Origin: Hyphococcus sp.
GTDB lineage: Bacteria > Pseudomonadota > Alphaproteobacteria > Caulobacterales > Parvularculaceae
Direction: 5' to 3'
Assembly (NCBI GenBank): GCA_013002535.1
Contig: JABDJK010000039.1
Coordinates: 1-58,880 of the forward strand
DNA: 58,880 nt
Shown: in pieces, positions 47,044-55,349 of the stretch
Position numbering within the stretch: position 1 is the first letter of the stretch
Layout of the letters: each line of letters opens with the position of its first letter
Notes under the pieces: generated by a model
Database searches by the model: none
Told to the model about the DNA's origin: nothing
Seen by the model: the letters and a program-made list of their open reading frames with translations, nothing else
Position numbers and translations under genes: made by a program

Positions 47044-48147
47044 ATGGGCAGTACGACGAGCGTTTTATTTGAACCAGCAACAATTGGCAGCTTGGAGTTG
47101 CCGAACAGGATTGTGATGGCGCCAATGACCAGGTCATTCTCGCCCGGCGGCGTCCCTGGAGATAATGTTGTGGATTACTACCGCCGCCGCGCCGAAAACG
47201 ATGTTGGCCTGATCCTAACAGAAGGCGTGCACCCCAATACAACGACGGCGGATGGGACGCCAAACGTTCCCGATATAGTAACCGCCGAAGCGAAAGCCGG
47301 CTGGAAAAAAGTTGCAGATGCAGTCCACGGCGCCCGTGGTAAAATCGGCATACAGCTCTGGCATGAAGGGCCCTATCGCAACCCGGCGAAATCGTCTTCG
47401 CCAGATATTCCATCATGGTCGGCGTCCGGTTTCAAAGTTCCGGGCAAACCGCTTTGGGAACCAATGAGCCAGGCGCAGATCGAACAGGCGATTACGGAAT
47501 TTGTTGATGCGGCGGTTGCAGCCAAGGAGGCCGGGTTTGATTGTGTCGAATTCCATGGCGCTCATTCCTATTTGCTGGATAGCTTTTTCTGGGCGAAGAC
47601 AAATCAGCGAACAGATGAATGGGGCGGCGATTGGACAGGCCGAACGAAGTTTGCTTGCGAAATTATCCATCGAACCCGCGCAATAGTTGGCGGAAATTTC
47701 CCGTTGATCATTCGACTGTCGCAGTGGAAGCAGCAGGATTTTGCGGCGAAGGCAGCGCAGTCGCCCGAGGAATTATCGCAATGGCTTTCGCCGCTTGTCG
47801 ATGCTGGTGTTGATGCATTTCATTGTTCGCAACGGCGCTTTTGGGAACCAGAATTTGAAGGTTACGATCTCAATTTCGCCGGTTGGGCGAAAAAATTGAC
47901 AGGGTTGCCGTCAATATCTGTCGGGTCGGTGGGTTTGAGCGGTGAATTCACGGCGACTTACGCCGGTGAGGTCTCGCAACCGGCGAGCCTTGAGAAGCTA
48001 ACCGACCGTATGGGCGCCAACGAATTTGATTTCATCGCTGTTGGCCGTGCTTTGCTTCAGGATCCGGAATGGGTTTTGAAAATTCGTGAAGAGCGAAGAG
48101 ATGATCTTATGGAGTTCTCAAAAGACGCTCTCGCGACACTATATTAG
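47044..48147 (+). CDS. NADH:flavin oxidoreductase, old yellow enzyme family
   Basis: A 367-residue single-domain FMN TIM-barrel enzyme. Family features: LFEPATIGSLELPNRIVMAPMTRSF in two adjacent parts at the N-terminus, LILTEGVHPN, QLWHEGPYRNP, and the substrate-binding FHGAHSYLLDSFFWAKTNQR followed by TDEWGG. The His-x-x-His pair (rather than His-x-x-Asn) suggests closeness to the dienoyl-CoA reductase/xenobiotic type. No Fe-S cysteines or second domain are present, so it is not a full FadH. The physiological substrate is unknown, probably an activated alkene. A GST gene follows 11 bases later, suggesting joint detoxification. Confidence 0.88.
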   Translation: MGSTTSVLFEPATIGSLELPNRIVMAPMTRSFSPGGVPGDNVVDYYRRRAENDVGLILTEGVHPNTTTADGTPNVPDIVTAEAKAGWKKVADAVHGARGKIGIQLWHEGPYRNPAKSSSPDIPSWSASGFKVPGKPLWEPMSQAQIEQAITEFVDAAVAAKEAGFDCVEFHGAHSYLLDSFFWAKTNQRTDEWGGDWTGRTKFACEIIHRTRAIVGGNFPLIIRLSQWKQQDFAAKAAQSPEELSQWLSPLVDAGVDAFHCSQRRFWEPEFEGYDLNFAGWAKKLTGLPSISVGSVGLSGEFTATYAGEVSQPASLEKLTDRMGANEFDFIAVGRALLQDPEWVLKIREERRDDLMEFSKDALATLY

Positions 48148-48158
48148 GAATCAGAAAA

Positions 48159-48824
48159 ATGATCATTGTCCATCATCTTGAAAACTCGCGCTCGCAACGC
48201 GTTCTATGGCTGCTCGAAGAATTGGGCGAGCCATATGAAGTGAAGCGTTATGATCGCGATAAAAAAACCAATTTGGCCCCGGCAGCGCTATTAAAGGTCC
48301 ATCCGTTAGGGAAGTCTCCGGTTATTGAAGAAAATGGCAAAGTCATTGCTGAAACGGGAACCATTTTTGAATATCTCCTAAAGCGAACAGATAACAATTT
48401 GCGTATCAATGAAAATGACGACGCATATTGGCGCCATCAATACTGGCTTCATGCCGCTGAAGGATCGTTCGCGCCGATGATGATTATCGCGCTGTTGTTG
48501 GGTCGCATAGAAAATGCGCCGTTGCCGTTCTTTGCCAAACCAATTGCGAAGAAGCTCGTAAAAGCCGTGCGCAACGGATATGTCGATCATACGACAAAAG
48601 CGCTTTACGATTACGCTGAAGACACGCTTGGGAAGTCAGAATGGCTGTGCGGTGAAAAATTTTCCGCCGCGGATATCATCATGAGCTTCCCGTTCGAGGC
48701 GTTCTCAGCACGCGGTGATTTAGCGAAATATCCAAACATTACTGGCTTCCTGAAACGTATCCACGCCCGGCCCGGTTATAAGGCGGCTCTCGAAAGCGGT
48801 GGACCCTACGGAATCGGCAGGTAA
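48159..48824 (+). CDS. Glutathione S-transferase family protein
   Basis: A 221-residue GST. The thioredoxin-like N-terminal domain has IIVHHLENSRSQRVLWLLEELGEPYEVKRY (two adjacent pieces) and the glutathione-binding HPLGKSPVIEENGKVIAETGTI, with cis-Pro and the acidic-Thr pair. The all-helical C-terminal domain includes WLCGEKFSAADIIMSFPFEA. An early Ser in NSRSQRV is the likely catalytic residue. It is co-oriented with and 11 bases downstream of the old yellow enzyme gene, which suits a role in electrophile detoxification; the substrate is unknown. Confidence 0.88.
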   Translation: MIIVHHLENSRSQRVLWLLEELGEPYEVKRYDRDKKTNLAPAALLKVHPLGKSPVIEENGKVIAETGTIFEYLLKRTDNNLRINENDDAYWRHQYWLHAAEGSFAPMMIIALLLGRIENAPLPFFAKPIAKKLVKAVRNGYVDHTTKALYDYAEDTLGKSEWLCGEKFSAADIIMSFPFEAFSARGDLAKYPNITGFLKRIHARPGYKAALESGGPYGIGR

Positions 48825-48949
48825 AAATATCGTGATCGCGTCGCCATGGGAGCGCCATTTTCGCGGCTTTTTTTTGCCGCTGGGCAATCCTATTCCATAA
48901 ACAGAATTTCAGTTGCATGGCCCGCCGATGTGGGCGAATCGGAGAAACT

Positions 48950-49747
48950 ATGATCATCGCAACCTTAACAGCTGCGTCGATACTTTATGTGGGAAGCGCT
49001 GCTCCCATTCCGGTAATTGCGGCGCAATCGGCGGTGGCCGAAACCGCCACAAAAAGCCAAGCCATTGCTACGCCGCAAGACACAGGTTCTGGGGCCGCCC
49101 CTGTCGAAGCAGCCGCGGTAGATTTTGCCGCAGAAAATGATGCGCTTGATGAAATCGAGCAAGCGGTGGATGTTGATATCGCACCGATAGAACTCGCCTT
49201 TGCCGGAAAGACCGATGAAGAGGTGGTTGAACGGCTTGTATCAGCATTGGAAGAGGTAAAAACGCTGGAAGGGGATTTCACACAGATTTCCCCGTCAGGC
49301 GCTGTTTCTGAAGGAAAATTTTACCTGCGTCGGCCCGGATTTTTGCGGTTCGAGTATAAACCGCCAACCCCGCTCTTGATCGTCGCCAATGGCGGCATGG
49401 TCTATGTTCGTGATGAGGCGCTGGAAACGACGGACTCCTATCCGGTTGGAAAGACGCCTCTCAAATTTCTGCTCCGCAAGAAAATTGACCGCGATGACGC
49501 GAAAGTCATCGGCGTCGATCGCGGCATCGATTCCGTCGCGGTTACTTTTGCGTCCGACGAAGAAGAAACCGAAGGCGAGCTGACCCTAATCGTTCGCGGG
49601 GAGGCTATGGAGCTCGATCGGTGGATTGTGCGCGACCTTCAGGGCGGCAGCACCGTGGTTAATCTTGAAAACGTTGGTTACGGCGGAAAACTCGCAAATC
49701 GCCTTTTTGAAGTTCCCGAAGCAGGCGGTCAGTTCCTTAAAAATTAG
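48950..49747 (+). CDS. lolA: LolA-like outer-membrane lipoprotein carrier protein
   Basis: A 265-residue exported protein. The start at 48950 is chosen because GGAG lies five bases upstream and the protein then begins with a signal peptide (MIIATLTAASILYVGSAAPI, cleavage near residues 25-30). An Ala/Glu-rich linker leads to the LolA domain from about residue 85: LEEVKTLEGDFTQISPSGAVSEGKFYLRRPGFLRFEYKPP in adjacent blocks, VANGGMVYVRDEALET, and a C-terminal LTLIVRGEAMELDRWIVRDLQGGSTVVNL. LolA shuttles lipoproteins through the periplasm from LolCDE to the outer membrane. The extended linker is longer than in E. coli LolA (about 200 residues). Confidence 0.88.
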   Translation: MIIATLTAASILYVGSAAPIPVIAAQSAVAETATKSQAIATPQDTGSGAAPVEAAAVDFAAENDALDEIEQAVDVDIAPIELAFAGKTDEEVVERLVSALEEVKTLEGDFTQISPSGAVSEGKFYLRRPGFLRFEYKPPTPLLIVANGGMVYVRDEALETTDSYPVGKTPLKFLLRKKIDRDDAKVIGVDRGIDSVAVTFASDEEETEGELTLIVRGEAMELDRWIVRDLQGGSTVVNLENVGYGGKLANRLFEVPEAGGQFLKN

Positions 49748-49820
49748 CAACGCGGCGCGATTTTCACGAATTGGCTGCATTTGTTATATGGTCACAGGCA
49801 AGCTTTTTTTCTGCGACCTA

Positions 49821-49848
49821 TTGAAAAACTGGTTTGTGATGCGTTAAT
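49821..49848 (+). promoter_or_regulatory. Predicted promoter for a structured RNA or the downstream gene
   Basis: TTGAAA (49821-49826) and GTTAAT (49843-49848) form a sigma-70-like pair with a 16-base spacer. The predicted start near 49855 is just before the first of a series of stem-loops. Confidence 0.4.
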
Positions 49849-49854
49849 GTAACA

Positions 49855-50003
49855 CTACGTGGTTGGCGGCAGTTGGGCCGGCGTTGCCCCCCCGCTTGCA
49901 GGCCCAGAAGCTAACCGCGTCGCCGGAATATCCCCTCCCGGCGTAGGCGCAACAGCGCAGCTTGGCGTCCGATCTTAATTCTAAAGGTCGGACGCCTTTT
50001 TAT
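49855..50003 (+). ncRNA. Candidate structured small RNA (about 150 nt) ending at an intrinsic terminator
   Basis: Between lolA and the next gene lies a non-coding stretch with four stem-loops: TGGGCC (49874-49879)/GGCCCA (49901-49906), framed by GGTT/AACC; CGCCGG (49921-49926)/CCGGCG (49938-49943); GCGC (49947-49950)/GCGC (49955-49958); and the terminator hairpin. A plausible promoter sits directly upstream. Size and layout would suit a housekeeping or regulatory small RNA, but I could not match it to a known family (6S RNA was considered). It may instead be a leader of the gene at 50056. Confidence 0.4.
49964..50003 (+). terminator. Rho-independent terminator
   Basis: GGCGTCCGATC (49964-49974) pairs with GGTCGGACGCC (49986-49996), with one wobble, and is followed by TTTTTATTT. 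It lies about 220 bases after the lolA stop and only about 50 before the next start. It therefore ends either a small RNA or a leader transcript. Confidence 0.85.
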
Positions 50004-50055
50004 TTGCGCGCAACGCACCCAATTTACGATGGCCGACGAACACAGGAACAACCTC

Positions 50056-50652
50056 ATGGATGACGACGAACTTGAAGAGCTCGAACGCGAATTACCGGGT
50101 TTGTCTGTATTGTCGCGGTTCGCTCGGTCGTTGGATCGCGTTCCCTGGTTTGCGAATTTGGGCGAGCCGCTGACGCCGGGCGCGCGGGCCGCCGCTGAGG
50201 CTTTTACCAATGGGCTTGGTTTTCCGGACGCCGACATTGCGATATTGGTCGATTGGGATGACGCGGCAGCGGCCGCAGAAAGTCTCGACTGGCACAGCCC
50301 GGCATGGGAGGCGGAGGAATTGCAGCGGGCTGATTTGACGGCCCGCGCCCTCGACAACATGTCCGAGGAGGCGCTTCGCATTGGCATGGCGCTGATCGGC
50401 GACAAAATTTCTGAACCCGCAAAGGAAATGATGGAACAGGCTTCGGCGATCTGGGATGTCGCCGACGATGATATGAAGAACCTTGCCGTGGGCGCCGCGG
50501 TGCAAAGCGCCCATGGCGCAGCGCTCGCGCTGCTGAGCGCCAGCGATCTGGATTTCGATGCAGAGGGCAATCCGTTTGCAGCAAAATTTCAGCTATTCGA
50601 ATTCGGCCGCTGGCCGGTCAGCGTCGCCGGGCGTTCATTTAACTTGTTCTAA
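50056..50652 (+). CDS. Hypothetical acidic protein
   Basis: A 198-residue (or 207 if the ATG at 50029 is used) cytoplasmic protein I do not recognise. The ATG at 50056 has AGGA upstream with good spacing; 50029 has none. It is acidic and Ala-rich, starts DDDELEELERELPGLSVLSRFARSLDRVPWFANLGEPL, in two adjacent blocks, and has several helices without a motif I can name. There is no signal peptide; the Ala-rich helices at about 140-175 are not hydrophobic enough to be sure membrane segments. It follows a strong terminator and converges with the TauE-like gene, overlapping it by 14 bases. Confidence 0.6.
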   Translation: MDDDELEELERELPGLSVLSRFARSLDRVPWFANLGEPLTPGARAAAEAFTNGLGFPDADIAILVDWDDAAAAAESLDWHSPAWEAEELQRADLTARALDNMSEEALRIGMALIGDKISEPAKEMMEQASAIWDVADDDMKNLAVGAAVQSAHGAALALLSASDLDFDAEGNPFAAKFQLFEFGRWPVSVAGRSFNLF

Positions 50653-51490
50653 AGTCCGAGATCGCAGCGGCAATAAGATAGAGCGCTACTGCTGACAAAA
50701 TCGTTTTGAATCCATTACCGAATGTTTGTTCGTCCATTTTGCGAAGAAATTTCGTTCCGACAAACGAACCCGCAAATCCGGCAAGAACGATCAGGATTAT
50801 TATTCCGGCCCATTCAACATAAGCAAATCCAAGGAAACCGAATGCCAAAATTTTGAGAAAATGTTGCATCGTCATGCATGCGGCGTGGGTGGCTGTGCGA
50901 TTTAGACGGTCGAGCTTTGTCGCGCTCAACATCGTCGCTGCGATAGGACCGGTGGCGCCAAAAAACATTGTCAGAAATGATCCGATTGCGCCGGTTGCAA
51001 AGAACGTTTTTCTACCCGGTGTAAAATTGCCAGGGCGCGGCCCCCAAACAGCATAGAGAATGAAAAAACCGACGCCGCCGCGCAACGCCCATACCGGCAA
51101 GTTTACGGCGACTGCGCCGCCGATGGCTGAGCCAAGCAAAGCTCCTGCGGAAAACCATAAGATAATCGACCAGACCACATCCCGAGCCTGAAGGGCGAAG
51201 CGGCTGACATTTGATCCTAATTGAGCAACGCCATGGACCGGGATGACGGCGGGAGCCGGCAGGATGGCGCTCATTATCGCCAACAGAGCGAGGCCGCCGC
51301 CGAGGCTAAACGCCGCGGTTAGCATCGCCGTAAAGAAGGCTGCAAATATTGTTAGTCCTGCCGCCCACAGCGGCACATCTGGCGGCAAAATATCTGAGTA
51401 TATTTCCACAGGCGCACATTTAGGCGGGTCCGAAAAATACCGCAAATCGTGCGGTTGACCTGCGATAGCCAGGCGCATAGGCCTTGCCAT
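50639..51490 (-). CDS. TauE/SafE-family sulfite exporter-like membrane protein
   Basis: A 283-residue transporter with about eight membrane helices. The TauE/SafE pattern is visible: FSLGGGLALLAIMSAILPAPAVIPVHGVAQLGSNVSR in two adjacent blocks, GALLGSAIGGAVAVNLP, and the repeat-like FFGATGPIAATMLSATKLDRLNRTATHA. The family exports organosulfur anions or sulfite; substrate unknown here. The frame extends to 51544, but that would overlap the divergent xthA start, so ATG 51490 is used; 51478 is also possible. The head-to-head starts lie 28 bases apart, so their promoters must overlap. Confidence 0.82.
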   Translation of the reverse strand: MARPMRLAIAGQPHDLRYFSDPPKCAPVEIYSDILPPDVPLWAAGLTIFAAFFTAMLTAAFSLGGGLALLAIMSAILPAPAVIPVHGVAQLGSNVSRFALQARDVVWSIILWFSAGALLGSAIGGAVAVNLPVWALRGGVGFFILYAVWGPRPGNFTPGRKTFFATGAIGSFLTMFFGATGPIAATMLSATKLDRLNRTATHAACMTMQHFLKILAFGFLGFAYVEWAGIIILIVLAGFAGSFVGTKFLRKMDEQTFGNGFKTILSAVALYLIAAAISDFRTS

Positions 51491-51518
51491 CCCGACGACA
51501 GGAGCGATCCCCGACACC

Positions 51519-52322
51519 ATGAAAATCACCACATGGAATATCAATTCCGTGCGACTGCGTATTGATCTCGTGACGCGGTTTTTAAAAGAAGAAGCGCCGG
51601 ATGTTTTGTGCCTTCAGGAAATAAAATGCCTCGAAGACAACTTCCCTTTTAAGGCTTTCCAAAAGGCGGGGTATGAACATCTCGCGGTATCGGGCCAGGC
51701 GGGATACCACGGTGTTGCTATCGCATCGAAAATTCCTTTGAAGAAAATCGAGAAACGCGAATTTTGCGGCAAGACCGATGCCCGCCATATCGCGGCGAGT
51801 TTGCCAGGCGGCTATCGCGTCCATAATTTTTATGTTCCAGCTGGTGGTGACGAGCCTGATCCGAAGAAAAATGAAAAATTTGCGCACAAGCTCGATTTTC
51901 TGGATGAAATGGCGGCTTGGTTTTCCGAACTGGGCCCTCGCGCAAAGGCGATTGTTGTTGGCGATTTAAATGTTGCGCCGAACGATCATGATGTCTGGTC
52001 CCACAAACAACTCCTTAAAGTTGTCTCGCACACACCGATTGAAGTTGAAAAACTGGGCGCGGTTATCGATGCTCACGGGTTCACCGACGTTGCTCGTGAA
52101 ATTGCGCCGCCGCCGGAGAAACTTTTTAGCTGGTGGTCATATCGTGCGCGCGACTGGCGCGCCTCTAACCGCGGTCGACGACTTGATCATGTCTGGGTAA
52201 GTCCAGCATTGAAAAAGGCAGCGCTTGGCTTCGGCCGCGACGGTTTTAAAATTCATGATGATGTCCGCGGGTGGGAACGTCCATCTGATCATGCCCCCGT
52301 CAGCGTTACCTTTAAGCTATAG
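51519..52322 (+). CDS. xthA: Exodeoxyribonuclease III
   Basis: A 267-residue apurinic/apyrimidinic endonuclease and 3'-phosphatase of the EEP family, used in base-excision repair. Motifs: TTWNINSVRLRIDLV, LCLQEIKCLEDNFP with the metal-binding Glu, YVPAGGDEPDP, VVGDLNVAPNDHDVW, FSWWSYRARDWRASNRGRRLDH and the final SDHAPVSV with catalytic Asp/His. Length matches E. coli Xth (268). It starts head to head with the TauE-like gene and its 3' end overlaps the aminotransferase gene by six bases. Confidence 0.95.
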   Translation: MKITTWNINSVRLRIDLVTRFLKEEAPDVLCLQEIKCLEDNFPFKAFQKAGYEHLAVSGQAGYHGVAIASKIPLKKIEKREFCGKTDARHIAASLPGGYRVHNFYVPAGGDEPDPKKNEKFAHKLDFLDEMAAWFSELGPRAKAIVVGDLNVAPNDHDVWSHKQLLKVVSHTPIEVEKLGAVIDAHGFTDVAREIAPPPEKLFSWWSYRARDWRASNRGRRLDHVWVSPALKKAALGFGRDGFKIHDDVRGWERPSDHAPVSVTFKL

Positions 52323-53426
52323 ATGCGGTGCTATCGCATTCAGAAGTCTGTCGATATCCTTTTCTGAATTGTAGAAATGAACGGAAAGGCGAACTGCGCC
52401 AAGACGTGTATCGTGGGCGATTTTTGCATCCGCGAGGGCGATCGCCGCGGTTTTGTAATCTTTGACGTTTATCAAGGCGCCCGAACCGCACGCAGACCGG
52501 TCTTGCGTCGATAACAGCGCCGCGTCCGGCAATCCGTCCTTGAGGCGGTTCAACAACGCCTGATTATGAGCAAAGATTTTTTCTGCGCCCACCTCATTGA
52601 AAATTTCAAGGCCGGCGATTGCGCCAGCGAAGGGCGCAATCGACGGTGTCCCGCCAGTGAACCGGTCCGCGCCTTGGGCGTATTCAAAATTTCGGATATC
52701 CATCTCGAAAGGCCGCGCGTGGGAAAACCAGCCGACATCGCGTGGTCGCGATTCTTGCGCCGTTTCTTGCCGCGCCCAGAGAAAAGCTGCGCCTGGCCCG
52801 CCGCATAGATATTTCAGCGATGTGCCGACAGCGAAATCTGGTTGCCATTTATTGAGGTATATCGGCACGGCCCCGACCGACTGGGCAACGTCCAGAACTG
52901 AATAAACTTCATGCGCTCGCGCGAGTTGTGCGATTTCACGGCACGGCGCGCGAACAGATGAATTCGAATAGACATGGGTCGCTAAAACCAGGTGTACATC
53001 TTCGTTCAAGGCTTCACGCCATGTTTCAATATCAGCCAGGCTTTCGCCGCCGGGCAGGAATTCGAGCTCATACCCCATGCGTTCCGCTTGCGCGAGGACG
53101 AAACCAACCGTCGGAAAATCATCTTCAGACAAAACGATTCTTTTGCGGCCCGGCCGTTCCGGCAGCGAACAAAGTATTTTTGTGAGGCCGCTGGAAACAT
53201 TGCTTTGCGGGCAGATATCATTCGCGTCGGCGCCGATCATAGGCGCCAATTGCTCGCGAAATTTCGCCAGCGTTCCAAACCAGTCATCCCATACATCGGC
53301 GCCGCTTGAGCGCCAGGGATCTTCGAACCCGGCAGCAAATAAGTTCTCATAGGATTTCGGTTTTGCGCCAACCGAATGAGACAAAAAATAGCATCGCCCG
53401 TCGAGATGAAATTTATCGCGGATCAC
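52317..53426 (-). CDS. PLP-dependent aminotransferase class V (kynureninase/cysteine desulfurase-like)
   Basis: A 369-residue fold-type I PLP enzyme. The PLP-binding Asp is in SVLDVAQSVGAVP, and the Schiff-base Lys is in GTSLKYLCGGPG. NVSSGLTKIL matches the phosphate-contact region, and FTGGTPSIAPFAGAIAGLEIF the substrate side. The pattern (YFLSHSVGAKPK near the N-terminus, VGWFSHARPFEM) is closest to kynureninase-like proteins, but kynureninase activity cannot be asserted, and no tryptophan-catabolism neighbour is visible. It follows the Usp gene on the same strand by five bases, so the two are probably co-transcribed. Confidence 0.85.
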   Translation of the reverse strand: MIRDKFHLDGRCYFLSHSVGAKPKSYENLFAAGFEDPWRSSGADVWDDWFGTLAKFREQLAPMIGADANDICPQSNVSSGLTKILCSLPERPGRKRIVLSEDDFPTVGFVLAQAERMGYELEFLPGGESLADIETWREALNEDVHLVLATHVYSNSSVRAPCREIAQLARAHEVYSVLDVAQSVGAVPIYLNKWQPDFAVGTSLKYLCGGPGAAFLWARQETAQESRPRDVGWFSHARPFEMDIRNFEYAQGADRFTGGTPSIAPFAGAIAGLEIFNEVGAEKIFAHNQALLNRLKDGLPDAALLSTQDRSACGSGALINVKDYKTAAIALADAKIAHDTRLGAVRLSVHFYNSEKDIDRLLNAIAPHL

Positions 53427-53431
53427 TTGAT

Positions 53432-53932
53432 CTACCCCGCCAACCGGCGCAACTCATCACGCGTTGCCGCGCCAGGCACAACCACAACGGGGATAGGGCG
53501 CGCGCCGAGATAGGCTGGCTTCTGCGCAAGGGCTGATACAAGCGGTCCCGGCCCGTCGGCGTGGGTTGAAGCGCCAAGAAATAAAATTGCAATTTTGTGG
53601 TCGCGTTCGATCAGGCTCTTCAATTCATCAACAACGCGCCCCTCAACAATGATTTCCTCAGGATCTTCGCCGGATTGCGCTTTTACCTCGGCGGCGAATT
53701 CATGCAGAATTTCTTCTGCATGTTCGCGGGCCTCCGCACGCATGGTTTCTTCAACAGAAGCCCAATGACCGAATTCCGGCGGCTCAAGGACATGCAAAAG
53801 AGTAACCCGCGCGCCCGAACGCTTTGCCCGTCGTCCGGAGAAGAAAGCCGCAAGGCGCGCTTCGTCGCAATCGGCCGCGACTACCAGAAATTTGACGCGA
53901 TCATCTTCGGAATTTTCAGTAGCGTTCGCCAT
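53432..53932 (-). CDS. Universal stress protein (UspA) family protein
   Basis: A 166-residue Usp-fold protein. KFLVVAADCDEARLAAFFSGRRAKRSGARVTLLHVLEPPEFGH (two adjacent blocks) matches the first strand-helix unit of UspA, and KIAILFLGASTHADGPGPLV with PIPVVVVPG the C-terminal nucleotide-binding part. The G-rich ATP loop (G-2x-G-9x-G-S/T) is not well conserved, so ATP binding is doubtful. The frame extends to 53986, but the ATG at 53932 gives a normal length. It is the upstream partner of the aminotransferase gene and divergent from the RNA methyltransferase. Confidence 0.8.
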   Translation of the reverse strand: MANATENSEDDRVKFLVVAADCDEARLAAFFSGRRAKRSGARVTLLHVLEPPEFGHWASVEETMRAEAREHAEEILHEFAAEVKAQSGEDPEEIIVEGRVVDELKSLIERDHKIAILFLGASTHADGPGPLVSALAQKPAYLGARPIPVVVVPGAATRDELRRLAG

Positions 53933-54023
53933 TTTTTTATAATGCCCCGAAACGGATAGCCCCGTCCACTTGACGATTACGCCCACTAGCAGCTACCGCC
54001 AAGCGGTTGAAAGGGTGCAGGAT

Positions 54024-54536
54024 ATGCGCGGATATTTTGCTATAGGCGCAGAGCGCATTTCGAAACCGATGAATTTTGGCGCGATCCTGCGCACTGGCCA
54101 TGCCTTCGGCGCGAGCTTCGCATTCACGGTAAATGCTCATCCGGATGCGCAGGAGATGAACCTCGCGGACACAGCCAAAAGCGCGGCGCAATTGCCGCTT
54201 TACCAGCACGATAGCGTCGAGGCGCTGATGCTTCCCGTCGATTGCCAACTTGTCGGAGTTGAATTGACAGATGAAGCGATTGATTTGCCGAGTTTTCGGC
54301 ACCCGGCCAAGGCCGCCTACATCCTCGGCCCGGAAAAGGGCGAGTTATCGCCGCTGGCGATTGCGCGATGCGTCCATATGGTGAAAATCCCAACCAAATT
54401 TTGCGTCAATCTCTCAGTCGCAGCGGCGATTGTAATGTACGACCGCGTCATATCGATTGGTGGGCATCCGCCGCGTCCGATTAAATCCGGAGGTCCGCCG
54501 CCCGATGAAAACTGGCGGCCAGCACGGTTACGATAA
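54024..54536 (+). CDS. SpoU/TrmH-family RNA methyltransferase
   Basis: A 170-residue SPOUT-class RNA 2'-O-methyltransferase. Motif 1 is around NFGAILRTGHAFGA, motif 2 is YILGPEKGELSPLAI, and motif 3 is VKIPTKFCVNLSVAAAIVMYD with the conserved Asn. The size fits the short TrmL/TrmH-like type, but the target (tRNA or rRNA) is unclear. A TTG at 53970 could extend it by 18 residues; the ATG at 54024 with AGGG upstream is preferred. A Pro-rich tail (GGHPPRPIKSGGPPPDENW) ends the protein. Confidence 0.83.
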   Translation: MRGYFAIGAERISKPMNFGAILRTGHAFGASFAFTVNAHPDAQEMNLADTAKSAAQLPLYQHDSVEALMLPVDCQLVGVELTDEAIDLPSFRHPAKAAYILGPEKGELSPLAIARCVHMVKIPTKFCVNLSVAAAIVMYDRVISIGGHPPRPIKSGGPPPDENWRPARLR

Positions 54537-54563
54537 AAAACGCCGCCAGCGATGCTGACGGCG
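54535..54563 (-). terminator. Rho-independent terminator between the RNA methyltransferase and MarR genes
   Basis: CGCCGCCAGC (54541-54550) pairs with GCTGACGGCG (54554-54563) around a three-base loop, with one mismatch. On the minus strand it is followed by a run of six T, so it terminates the MarR gene. A smaller hairpin (CCCC/GGGG) lies at 54571-54585. Confidence 0.85.
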
Positions 54564-54590
54564 TTTCAATCCCCAGAAAATGGGGTGCTT

Positions 54591-55142
54591 TTAGCGGCGC
54601 GTCTTGCGCTTGGCTTTGCGTTTCGTCGCTTTTTTAGCGGTTTTGCGCTTGGCCGCTTTCTTGGTGGCTTTGCGTTTCGTCGCCTTTTTCTTCGGCGCAG
54701 CAGAGCTTTGTTCCATTTTGTCGAGGGCTTCCGCGTAGGCCTTCAAGGCTTTCATAAAACCGGCTTGTTGGCTTTTCGGGAGAACCGAAAGGACCGCACG
54801 GTCAGATTTATTGACTTTTGATTCTGCGCCGCGGAGCATGCGTTTGCCGGCGGCTGAAATCGAAACTGCATTAGCACGAGCGTCTTCTTTGGTGCGTTTG
54901 CGGGTCAAAAGTCCTTTCTTGATCATGCGAGCAATCATGTCCGCCAAAGTTGAGCGATCGATGCCTGTATGACGAACAAGATCGGTCTGGCTCAGGCCTT
55001 CGTTCTTGGAAACAACGTGTAGAACCTCAAATTGGCGCGGTGTCGGACCTGATGACCCGACATCTTTCGAATATAGATCGTGGCTGTATTGCTGAGCGCG
55101 ACGCAAAAGGTGGCCCGGCGAACTTTTAAGCGAGTAAGCCAT
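54591..55142 (-). CDS. MarR-family regulator with histone H1-like Lys/Ala-rich tail
   Basis: A 183-residue protein. Residues 1-145 form a MarR-type winged helix: GPTPRQFEVLHVVSKNEGL, SQTDLVRHTGIDRSTLADMI (recognition helix), and the wing TRKRTKEDARANAVSISAAG. Residues 151-183 consist almost only of Lys, Arg, Ala and Thr in KKAT/KRKT repeats, like the C-terminal domain of histone H1 or bacterial HupB/AlgP-type proteins. Such a tail binds DNA nonspecifically. The combination suggests a regulator with an added nucleoid-compacting or affinity-boosting tail. The repetitive DNA at 54594-54695 is consistent with slippage. It is divergent from the Nudix gene, with 239 bases between them. Confidence 0.85.
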   Translation of the reverse strand: MAYSLKSSPGHLLRRAQQYSHDLYSKDVGSSGPTPRQFEVLHVVSKNEGLSQTDLVRHTGIDRSTLADMIARMIKKGLLTRKRTKEDARANAVSISAAGKRMLRGAESKVNKSDRAVLSVLPKSQQAGFMKALKAYAEALDKMEQSSAAPKKKATKRKATKKAAKRKTAKKATKRKAKRKTRR

Positions 55143-55349
55143 TAATTTCTCCGTATTTGGCTTTCAATCAGTTTGGAAAAATGGCGCGCCGCACAAGGAT
55201 ATTCCGCTAACGGCGTTTCATTTGCGACGTGCTTTAGCGTAAAACAACTGAGAATGCAAAATTATACCTCACGCTGACAGTTTGGGTACGGCGCTGTAAA
55301 TTTTTTCGTAAATGATGAAATTTTGGGTTATGACTTTTAAGAGGCAATT

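Noticed and set aside
49855-50003. 6S RNA
   Set aside because: Length fits, but I cannot find the long closing stem pairing the two ends around a central bubble, so the name is not claimed.
49911-50570. 219-codon minus-strand Ser/Ala-rich frame
   Set aside because: It is antisense to the acidic hypothetical gene; a Ser/Ala-rich product is the mirror of its Asp/Glu/Ala codons. It also runs through the terminator.
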